The notes beneath the pieces are model-generated. The model saw nothing but the letters and a program-made list of their open reading frames with translations. It was not told the origin of the DNA and searched no databases. A DNA stretch of 64,000 bases. Source: Lepidodermella squamata. Lineage: Eukaryota > Gastrotricha. The translations under genes and the position numbers were made by a program. Positions 53,901 to 64,000 of this stretch are shown here, in pieces. Within the stretch, counting starts at the first letter, position 1, and each line of letters starts with the position of its first letter. The stretch lies in NCBI GenBank assembly GCA_047495785.1, contig JBLDXI010000001.1, forward strand, positions 1,922,001 through 1,986,000. The letters are read 5' to 3'.

Positions 53901-56900
53901 TCTGGAGTGAGCAGTGGTACCCAGTCTTCTTCAGAGGCCCTGAGCACGAAACCACCTTATTTGGCCTCATCATCCAGTCCTGGAGCTGATTACTCGGCAA
54001 CTACTGCAGACTCTTTCATGACAACGAGAGCTTCAGTGCCGGACGTGAGAATTAGAGTTACAACCACGAAACCTTCAACTTATTCATCGACCTCACCATC
54101 GCCATCCTCTAGTTCCAGATTAGATGGCTTATTATCAACAGCCTCTTCCCAAGCATCTGTTACCCCAACTCTTTCTATGACATCAACGAACCTAGCTGGA
54201 GGAGATCGTGGAAACAACTCAACGCCGGTTGGACAAGGACAGCAATTCCTAAGTTCTACTCCAACGAGGGATAATTCAATGTCGACGATCACTCGGGCTA
54301 TTCCCGATGTTCCAAGAATCAGGACCACAACTGAGGGTAGCACATCCACTTTGAATGGACCCACAATCGATGATTCATGGAAGCCGAATCAATTTGACAA
54401 TTTGAATGAAACTACAAGCAGAAATTCGACTCGGCCTGATATTCCGGAGATCAGGATCACTACTCGCCAAAATAGCATTTCAACTCCCTTATATACGCGT
54501 CAAAGCATCCCCGATATTCCCGTTGCGCGAACGAGCACGGCTTCCGTATCCAAGGATACTCTCCCGACTTCTACCTCAGAGACTACCCTCGGAAGTGCAT
54601 TAACTGATTCTACGTCCGAGTCCCCGGTAAATTCCTCGGAATCACATTGGACGGGGAATTCACGAGCAGCAGTACCTAGCATCAGAGTAACCTCAAGCTA
54701 CGAAACTCAAAAAGTGACCTACCCGCTTGGCGATACCACGTCGCTTGATACAGAATCCACAAGATCTGAGTTAGATGGGGGAAATACAAAATCATCAAGG
54801 CCAACTATCCCAGCTATCCACGTCACCAGTCAATCGTTAGCCGTTGGTATTGGGGACCTAGATAAACCGACAACACTATCTGGGACATCTATAGTTGTTC
54901 CTGGAAATCAATCGGATTACTTTACAAGTCGAGCAAGATCTTCGATTCCAACGATACCAAGAGTATTGATTACAAAAGTACCACTTACTTTCACGTCAGA
55001 TAGCTCTGATAAGTATCTCGGAGGATCTGATCAACCTAATAGCACCGACTCAAATGTTACGTTTACTTCGAGACCGAATTTGACAATTGCCGAAGTCACT
55101 TCTACAAACATCGCCCGCGAAACGATTTCGAGTGATCGAGTGACCGCCCTGAACAACTCAGTGTCCTCATACGAAAGATTTTCGCGCCCTTCTATCCCGA
55201 CGATAAGAATTACAGCGCCCACAACTTCGGCAGCTCTAGCCGCAGATGAGGCCACCACGACTTCGGCGAATTACCCGCTATTAATTGAAAACGCGACTGA
55301 ACAAGGGGCTAATTTTAGCTCTAAGGCTCGTGTTAATGTTTCAGAGATTCGAGTTACTCGTCCACCTGGTTTGCTTTCAACGAAATGGGTATCTGAATAT
55401 GCCAATACAACTGCCAGTAACTCGACCAGTGATTTGGGAAACAACTCGACGATGTCGAGACCTTGGGTTCCCGAGATCAAGATTACTAGACCTTCCTCTA
55501 CAACTCAGATGGTTCCTTTGGCAACAAACTCTGAAACATCTTCAGATTCAAGCCAATCGGACCAGGCAACTACCGTCTCTAAAGCAGTTTCGAATGAAAC
55601 AACCGTATCTGTGAGACCTGGTATCCCCGAGATAACAATAAGATTTACCAGACCCTGTGCAATTGCGGAACTGACGACTACAATGGCGAATTCCTCTGGC
55701 CTGGTTACGTCTTTTCCACTTGAAGTTGACTCTGAGAATTCGACGACCCGTCAAACGGTTAAACCAAGTATTCCCGCAATCAGAATCACCACTTCTGAAG
55801 TTACAGTAACATCTACAACCCTGTTGAACTCAATGAAGACATCGTCAATCTCCGAGTACGTCACTAGCGATACGAGTCATATAAACGGGACGGTTGCTGC
55901 TCTGAATAGTTCTGAGTCTTCACTTGGGAGCTTTACTCGATCAGCGATACCGGATATAAGGATTACGGCACCCTCAACGGTGCCAACTTTCACTGCTGAT
56001 ACCACAATCTTGTTTCCAACGATTCAGTCGCTGTTCGTTGAGAATACGACCGATTCTGGGGCTAAATTTAGCAACGCAAGCCGCCAAGCTGTCCCTGATA
56101 TTAGAATAACTCGTCCTCCTGGTTTACTCTCAACGAACTCAGCCATCAACCTTGACAATGCGACCTCGACTAACTTCACCACTGCTTCTCCACAGCAATA
56201 CTCAGCGATTTCCAGATCTTGGGTGCCTGAAATTAAGGTAACAAAACCCTCAGCAGCTACAGAGACCACTCTGTCATCAAATAGCTCTGAAACAACGGGT
56301 TCGAATGTTTCCAAAACGGACCAGGCAACGAATTATTCTTCGCCGAATGTCACTGCAAGATCCGAGAGACCTGAAATAACATTGAGATTCACAAAGCCGG
56401 AGCTCTTCACAACGGCGGTTGCTGATTTCTCAGCCACAGTAACACATCCAACTAACGAGAATGACTCCACATTCAACAGATCTAACGGAACTATGGGTCA
56501 GTCTAGCAAGTTCAGCATTCCGGTAATCAAAATAACGACACCGGAACTTCAGACCTCAACAGCATCACCCTCTTATCCGACGAACATAACATCGGATGTT
56601 GTAGGCCTGTCTTGGAACTCTACTGTTATGGTACCTGAAATTAAAATTACGAGACCGCCTCTTACGGTTGAGCTGACCAGTGTTTCTATCGATTCAAGCT
56701 TTACAACTCCTTACCCCGCTGTTTCGGCTGCAATGGATGAATTGAACAGAACCAGTAACGTTTCGAAATCTGCCGAGTTGCACATTCCTGATATAAAAAT
56801 AACAAAAGAGCCGAGTCCGCCGCCGTGGACAACTATTGTCCCTTCTATCTCGGGAATAAATATTTCAGCAGCTTTTTCTGGTAATGGCTCTAACTCATCT

Positions 56901-59900
56901 GACGGTCTCCAGTCACCAGTTACGGGACGAGTTCGTTCAACTATTCCGGCCATACGAATAACCACAGAGTCTTACAAATTGGATGAAAACTCAAAGCTGA
57001 ACTCTACCGTGATTAAAAAAGATAACGGCACGCAAATTTCACCTGGCTATACTATATCCGAAATCGCAGTTACTCGAGGTCAGACTGTTGCTACAACTTC
57101 ATCCTTCGAAATCTTCTCGCTGGTTAACACCAACTTTTCAAATACTACCAGTGCTATCACAGCAAGGCCGTCAATCCCTGCTATTCTTATAACACGTGAT
57201 AAAAGCCAACTCGATGGCGAAACCGGTAACAGAACGGTTTCTGACGATAATGACGCCTCAAATTTTACCAAGGCGCAAAGCGAAGCTAGGGTGACTATCC
57301 CAACTATCAAAATAACGACACCAACTCCTCGCGGCGATGATTCAGCTACCACAACGGCACAATTCGAGGTTTCGATTCCTCCTGAGTTTCTCAACGGATC
57401 GTTGATGATCAATTTCACTGCCTTTACCGTGGAAACAACAAATGAGACATCAACTTCAAGACCTACGGACCCTGTTAGGATTACGTTAGTTCCTGATATC
57501 CGGGTGACAAGGAATCCTGCAACAGCTGAAACTGATTCTGCCGCCGTGCGCCTTGATACTACCACTACCGCAGTCTTAGAGTCTAACTCTAGCACCTCTC
57601 TGGTTCCGATGATGACAAGCCTCTCGGCTCCGAATGAAACGGCTACACGTTCTTCCGAACAAATCAGCGTCGTTATAACGGTTGACGCGGGAAAATTCCG
57701 GCCGACTATACCTGAAATCAGAGTGACTGAGCCGTTTTCTCGCGTTTCTGAAGCAGTAACAACAGCTCCTTTCGTCATTACCACCACGCAAAGTTTTCCA
57801 GCGTTGAATGGATCCTCAGAATCAATTCCTATTGGATACTCCTATAATATCTCGACGAGGCCTTGGATACCCGAAATTCGGATCACAAGGCAACCTGTCT
57901 TTTCCAGCGAGACCATTGGACCCACTGTTATCAATGCGACCGTAACTTCTTCATATTTTACCGATTCACATTTAAACATCAGTCATATGAATGAAACGCT
58001 GGCGAACAATCACTCAAATGCGAGTGCACGTCCCATTGTGCCCGAAATTCGAATAACAATCAATCCTTTTGAAAGAGCGTCCACCATGCAACCCGATCAT
58101 GAAACAACCTTGACCTACACAACACGGGACGAATCGTACACGAATGATGAGAACAGGACGACGACGCTGAATTTCAACTCATCTACTGGTTCCACTGGAA
58201 CGTCGACGAGGCCAATCATCCCCGAAATCAGAGTTACCACGGAGCGTCTCAACATTTCTCAAGTAGGATCAACTCGATCTTCGATGTTAGATTCCGACGG
58301 CGAATCAACTTCAAGCGGTGCACGAACTGAGAGTACAGTCAGCTTTTCAGCAAGGCCATCGATTCCGGATGTGAAAGTGACAACATCTAATTATGGCTCC
58401 TCGTCAACTATAAAAGGAACTGAAATCAACGCGGAAAATTCTACGACCACAAATAGTGCATCCGGTGATACTATTACGCCAATAGTGATTACGATTGATG
58501 CTGCAAATTTTTCGACTTCGCCATCGTCAACATTTACCTATTCCTCTATTCAAAATTCATCATCAGATCGAATTCCAAGACCAACAATCCCAGTCATAGT
58601 GATCACCTCATCTCCATCCACAACCGCCTCAGAAAAAAGTACAAAGTTCATCGAAACAAGTTCTGCCGTGGCAGCAACAGACCTAACTTCAGTTGTAACT
58701 CGAATCCCTACGATACCTCGTATCGTGGTTACAGAGTCTCGCCAGACTCTTCAGCCTAATTCAGGGAGCTCTGCGGAAAGCTTGCTTGAATCAACAACAG
58801 TCGCCTCGTCAGGTTCCGCTTCGGGATCAACAGAAGGTATATCTACCACTCAGTCTCTTTCTGCTAGAACTTCCAAGTCAGATGTTGTTTCCACCACGAA
58901 TTTGCGATCTGGCGGCTCTACCTCGAGTATCGAAGGAGCGTCAACATTTTCGAATAAAAATAATATGACTACGCTATCGAACAGCGTGACCTCCGCTACC
59001 AGCCTTTCGACTACCCCATCTAGTTTGATAACTACTGTACTTGCAGACTCGAACTCTACGATTATGCGATCAAAATCAACAGTGAAAGCCGGTTTCAGCA
59101 CTCCTATTTTCGTCACATATTCATCGACCATTTCAACGACGCCAGGTGTATCGCGTCCCGGTACTTCACCTACGACAACTGTAAATATTGTCGTTCTGAT
59201 AACAAGCCCTACTCGACCGCTATCTGTATCATCCTCGGCGACTACTTTGGGCTACGGCGATTCTACCACCGGATCGACACGAATAGATGGAGTGCAGTCG
59301 TCAACCACGAATCCGAATATTCGAATGAGTTCAACTGCTGTTTATGGCCAGTCATCACAGGCAGCATCATTAGTGACACAATCTACTACATCATCACTTA
59401 ATGATACCAGCCCAACGTCGGCTTTGAGATCTACAGAAATTGGAAAATATTCGAGTATCGCGACCACAACTGCTAGACCAATCAACACTTCGAGCTCGCT
59501 GTCGACTAAATCCGCGAATTTTTCATCTGGCACAACGACGAGATCCTCCTTGTCTTCAGTTTCTTCCCTTTCGCCCACCGTTTCCGGATCAACAAGGAGT
59601 ACAAGTCCTCTTGTTAGCCAGTTTTCAACGCGTGATTTCCCTATGCTGAATGGAACAACACCTTCAACCGCAACATCTTACTCGATGAGGTCTGAAACAA
59701 CTTCGAGCACCACAAGATCCCTGATATCGGTCGACAACACAACGACTAGTACTCGGAGAATTCCATCAGAATCAACTACGGGCGCGTCGTTATCAACGCC
59801 TAAAGTTGTGGATCCTCAGACTAATCATAGCACCATAAGCAGTACCAATCAAAGAGTCAATACGACGTCAACTTTCACCATCGAGAAATTTACGAGTTCA

Positions 59901-62900
59901 ATGTCAAACTCTCGATCAACCCCGACTGCTCCGATCAGCCTTAACCAATCTGCTTCCTCATCCTCGTCATTCACAACTGTCACGCTTGTGCCGACGACGT
60001 TGAAGAGCATTGACACTCCTGTCTCGACAGAGGGAGGATTAGTGACTACAGCTGCTAGTGATATCCGGCCAAGCCAGTCAACAATAACTGGCATGCTGAA
60101 TCAGACGACAATTGGAGTGACTATTTCGACTCTGGCTCGAAATTACTCATCGAGCAGCCTCCTGCCAACCTCGACCATGCGTGCTTTGATGTCGACAACT
60201 ACTGGCCAAACTATGCCATCGACAATCTCTACAGCGAAACCTCCGGGAACATCCTCTGTGACAGCACAGACCAGTTCAAGGCTTACTACTGCTTTGCCTG
60301 CCACCGCGTTAAATTTTTCGACTGGTGCATCGACGAGATCACCCTTAGCCTCACTTTCAACGGTTGCGTTGACCAACGTATCAACAACTATTTCAGGTTT
60401 TCCAGTTGTTAGCCAGAAGTCAACGCAGGGCAACGTTACATCGGCTTTCACGACGTCTCCACTAACAGCTGCAATAAGTTCTACCTCTTCTACCACTAGG
60501 TTAACCTCTTCGGCATCCTCAGCAAGGCCAGAGACAACATCGATTCGGGGTAACGCTACAGCATCGCTCACCCCGACTGACATTAGTACAACTACGCCTG
60601 GAAGTAGAACGGAATCCACTACGTGGACATCATCTGCACCTGTTAGTATGCTGTCGCAGACTACGTCGAGCAGCGAAGTCACAAAGACGAGCAGCATATC
60701 GCTGGAACCGACTGGCACAACCTCATCTTCCGTTATTTCACCTGGGTACCAGAATCGGTCAACATCTTCCCTTTCGACTACATCTGCGACCACCACGCGG
60801 GTAACATCGGCTAATCCTATAAGCGTCACTATGGTAGGCGGATTGTCGACTGCGCAACAAAGACCTATTAGCTCAGTTAGCTCTTCATTGAACAATTCTA
60901 CTCAGTCGACGTCTGGAGGAACGACATTGACGGCGGGTGAAAGCTCCTTGCGGACGACCGTGCCAATTTCCTCCACCGCAGCGTCGTCAACCCAACGGTC
61001 GACTCAACCGCCTTCTGTTACTACAGCTAGAATCACGGCAACAGTTTCAACTTCATCGAGGACCGATGCGCTTTTCAATGCTACGTCATCAGGTTCCTCC
61101 CCCATCAGGGATTCAACCACTCGGTCATCACAAGGTTTTGATTCGTCGACAAAGACCTCCTCGCCTTCAAGCTTGAACTCCACTTTGAGTTCGACTGGAG
61201 TTTATAGCAGCTCAACTCAAAGGACATCGGCAGCAAATTCGACCATTCAAAGCAGATCTACAGCGGCATTGACCGAAACGTCAACCCCGTTCAATCGTTC
61301 AGCTACTCTTGTATCAGAATCTGTCTCGACCGTTACCTGGAATTATAGTTCAATGAGTTCAGGTCCTCCTGGAAGCCAGAGTTCTCGATCAGCGTCGGCT
61401 TTCACAACGCCGTCAGTACCGGTCACGAGCTCCACTTCTACAAATTTAACTTCGCCGGCAACGTCCTCACTCAGGTCAGAGACAACGTCGATTCGAAGCA
61501 ACACCACTGCAACGCTTATCCGGGCTGAGATTAGTACAACTACGCCTGGACGTAAACCAGAATCATCTACATCTGGAAGTGTTGCGTCCCAGAGTACTTC
61601 GAACATCGTAGTCACTAGGTCGAGTAACATACCGCAAGAAGCGATCAGCACTACGTTACGTTCCATCATTGAGCCATCTGCGAGTCCTACGCCGTCCACC
61701 CAATCAATCTCATCCTCAACTGGACATCAGAACCTTTCTTCCTCGGCAACGGCTACGAACACCATGCGTATACTTGTGTCGTCTACTGTAACACAAAGCC
61801 CTGTTAGCTCAGTCACTAGCTCACCATTGAGCAGTTCTATTAAGACGACGTCCAGTGCAGGAACATTTGGTAACAACTCCTTGCCGACGATTATGCCCAT
61901 TTCCTCCACCGCGACATCGCCAACACAACGGTCGACGCTATCATCATCTGTTACAACAGCTAGGATCTCGACAAAAGCTACGTCATTGAATTCCTCTTTG
62001 GCGGATTCGACCACCAAAATCTCCACGTCTTCAAGCTTGCACTCCACTTCGAGTTCGACAGGAGCTTACAGCACGGCAACGCAAAGGATCTCGATTGATA
62101 ATTCTACCATTCAAAGCAGGTCCACGGCGACATCAATGCCTATTTCTAGCAGTGTATCGACATCGGCTCGAACAGCAGAAAACAAATCGACTTTCAATCC
62201 GATAACCTCGACAGTTACACCATCCAGTCGTTCGACGACTCTTGAATTTGTCTCTATTCAGACTGGTACGATTAATTCCAGTTTGACTTCGGCGTTCTCA
62301 GCTTCGGCGACTACCATCAAGACCGTAACCAACCTGACATCAACAACTGCGCTTTCGAGCAATAAGACTACGACCATTTTTCCTTCAACATCACCCACAC
62401 CTACTGTTCCATCTGTTACTTTGAAAACCTCGCTTTCTTCTTCGAGCACTGGAACGCCCCGACCTCCTGTAACAGCCACATCAACAAACGCCACGACAGT
62501 ACCTGGCCAGCAAAATGTTACTCGCATCTCAACTTCAGGCGGTGTCGTGTCGAGCTTCACCATCACAGCGAATCCGACTAGCCGAGTTTCGTTCACTGGA
62601 AAGACTACTGAAGCCGGTTCCCGATCTACTACATCTTCTAGGCAAACCACTTCCAGTGATACTACTCAGTCATCTTTGGCCTCTTCAACTAAAGACTCAC
62701 TTTCAGTGTCAACAAGGGCAGGAAATAATGCAACTGACAGCACGAAAACATCATCGACATCAAGTAGCTCGGCGTCGGGATTTTCCAGCGTTACCTCGAT
62801 ATCTGGACTTGAATCCACTGCTCCTGCCACTACTACCAATCTGACGCCGATAATTACGTCCGTGGCATCCAACACTACTTTGGCTGTAACCAGAATCACC

Positions 62901-64000
62901 GCGAGTCTTTCTCCAGCCACGAGTTCTACGACGGTGCGATCAACATCGGTAAACATCGAGCGCACTACAACTTCTAGAGACTCTACAATCATGACTACGA
63001 AGCAAAGGGATATCTCTTCAACAACCGTTAGCTCGACATCTACAACTGTTAGGACATCTCTAACAGCCGATGAGACGTCATCATCACGTGATTCTTCGAA
63101 ATCTACTACTTCCGCGTGGGAGTGGAGAAGTTCAACTCCAACTTCGACAAAAGCTGATTCGACAACTCAAAGCAATGTTTTGTCGACTACTGCTCAGTCG
63201 ACTCCGTACTGGCGGTGTCCAGGCTGGTTCACTCAGCTTATTGAAACTGCCGGACTAGGAAACTCGCCAACAACTCCGCGCTCAACCACTGAGTCGGAAA
63301 TAAATGCTGCGGTGACTCAAATTTCACCAAGAGCAACCTCTCAAATCAGCTCTCCTGCAACCAAGCCATCATTCCCGAGTCAAAACTTCACATCGCCGTC
63401 TTTCACAACCAACTGGATGTTTACGAAGTCTACGAAGAATGTCGATCGGCTTAGTACTAATCAGTTCCCGCCAACGAAGCCCTCGACAAACTACCAATTC
63501 TTTGTATCTCACTCAAAATCTGGTTTCAGCGAAATCATCATTTCGGGGTATACCAGGTCCGAAGACGGTATGGTCGAACTGCTATACTTTATGCTTGGCC
63601 TAATGCTCAATTTTTTCAGATGAATGTGACGGAGAAAGTGATGCGATGCCCTATCAACAGTGTATTCGAACACCCTGTGGTACTCGCCGGGTTTGCAGAC
63701 CCGGATACGTTGCATCTTTAGTCAATCCTAAATTATGCCAACCAAGTAAAAATAACGATCTTGCTAAGAATTATTGGTAATTTATGCTATTTTTAGTCAA
63801 ATTTCTGAGACTTGGCGATCCCTGCTCTAAAATCGCTATCGACCAACAGCTCCCACCTCATACGATTTGTCGGGAGAACAAAGTTATTTGCAACTTATTC
63901 CATTACGAGAAAGACGGCACATGCGTTCCTATCGAACGCGGTCAGTTCGGTGACCAATGCGGTAGGTCGAAGAACCGATGCCTAGATGGCGATGGCCAAC
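50951..64000 (+). CDS. Giant secreted EB-module/repeat-mucin protein, 3' end beyond the window
   Basis: CDS join(50951..50986,51037..51106,51158..51219,51276..51351,51405..52046,52099..63567,63620..63745,63797..>64000), at least 4,228 residues. Signal peptide from a 36-nt first exon plus HSLVLLLISVAFAEC. N-terminal EB-type modules (CSNNADCSGPNEHC...; REFGDSC...VNGRCGC...DICVTNG...CRHCPEDN) match the 31816 gene. Exon 6 (11.5 kb, no stop) encodes about 3,820 Ser/Thr/Asn-rich residues with very many N-x-S/T sites. Its first half carries the RPxIPEIRIT repeat; its second half is plain Ser/Thr-rich. Exons 7 and 8 return to Cys modules (DECDGESD...CGTRRVC; LGDPCSKIA...CNLF). Expected to be a huge glycosylated surface, cuticle or mucus protein. 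Confidence 0.82.
52200..58750 (+). repeat. RPxIPEIRIT motif array within the mucin exon
   Basis: About 44 copies by eye of a 10-13 residue motif, consensus [S/T]RPxIPEIRIT[R/T], spaced 30-80 residues. Examples: SRPAIPEIRIRI, STRPDIPEIRITT, SRPWVPEIKITR, TRSAIPDIRITA, SARPSIPDVKVTT. First near 52195 (RPFVPDIAIS), last near 58705 (RIPTIPRIVVTE). Pro-Glu/Asp-Ile core and alternating hydrophobics are kept while spacers vary freely. Confidence 0.85.
55200..56400 (+). repeat. Tandem duplication of about 753 bp inside the motif array
   Basis: The marker RPPGLLST occurs at 55359 and 56112, 753 bp (251 codons) apart. Flanks match too: IRITAPTTSAA / IRITAPSTVPT before it and SRPWVPEIKITRPS / SRSWVPEIKVTKPS after it, then SDQATTVSK / TDQATNYSS and PEITIRFTRP / PEITLRFTKP. 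Boundaries are approximate. Confidence 0.7.
60518..62150 (+). repeat. Tandem duplication of about 940 bp in the motif-free mucin half
   Basis: RPETTSIRGNATA (near 60530) and RSETTSIRSNTTA (near 61475) begin two long, diverged copies with the same order of blocks: EISTTTPG, QRSTxxSSVTTARI, STxxYSxxTQR, NSTIQSRSTA. In-frame throughout. Boundaries are approximate. Confidence 0.65.

Noticed and set aside
53000-63000. Many long minus-strand open frames opposite the mucin exon
   Set aside because: They are shadows of the biased Ser/Thr codon use, with repetitive Val/Glu/Asp content and no splice or start context.
1-64000. CRISPR arrays, bacterial operons, tRNA or rRNA genes
   Set aside because: The window is eukaryotic; no regular direct-repeat/spacer array and no convincing tRNA A/B-box pair was seen by eye.

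Overview
The window is animal nuclear DNA and most likely comes from a nematode. Genes are interrupted by very short GT-AG introns (mostly 44-60 nt) whose acceptors read TTTTCAG, TTTTAG or TTAG. Spacers between genes are often only 40-150 bp, and many start codons lie just downstream of an unpaired splice acceptor, as expected for spliced-leader trans-splicing. The families present also fit: EB-module Cys-rich proteins, divergent nicotinic-type ion-channel subunits, Ly6-like GPI proteins and secreted Cys-rich helical proteins. Exon structures below were worked out by hand from splice sites and reading frame; nothing was aligned to transcripts or databases.

Region 1 (about 0.2-6.1 kb, 11.9-14.7 kb, 15.5-30.6 kb, all + strand) is a dense cluster of about 30 small genes. 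Most encode a short helical or coiled-coil N-terminal domain, often followed by a disordered acidic or basic linker, and a C-terminal tail with one to four C2H2 zinc fingers. Three have long finger arrays (11.9-14.7 kb). Others have lost the finger and keep only the helical part or a basic tail; one appears to carry a homeodomain-like segment and one a membrane anchor. A phase-1 intron at the end of the start exon or helical domain recurs throughout. This looks like a lineage-specific, locally expanded family of nuclear regulators; SUMO-interaction-like, sumoylation-like and CtBP-binding motifs recur in it.

Region 2 (6.3-11.6 kb, - strand) is a tandem array of three nicotinic-type Cys-loop receptor subunit genes with near-identical exon structure and an unusual Pro-Asp-Arg motif before M2. 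Region 3 (31.0-45.4 kb) holds secreted or surface genes: a Ly6-like gene (+), two EB-module Cys-rich genes (-), a secreted protein with a duplicated Cys-rich helical module (-), a second Ly6-like gene (-) and a type II membrane glycosyltransferase-like gene (+).

Region 4 (45.4-50.9 kb) is gene-poor. It contains a stray, probably decayed copy of the Region 1 helical domain, a pair of 46-bp near-identical inverted repeats 0.9 kb apart, an extended foldback, and a secreted protein that appears to join a Sushi domain to ankyrin repeats. Region 5 (50.9-64.0 kb, + strand) is one giant gene that runs off the right edge: signal peptide, EB-type modules, one 11.5-kb exon encoding about 3,820 residues of Ser/Thr/Asn-rich mucin, then EB modules again. 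The first half of the mucin carries about 44 copies of a short motif, consensus RPxIPEIRIT, at 30-80 residue spacing. I know of no described family with this repeat. The zinc-finger cluster and this repeat mucin are the two best candidates for something new.
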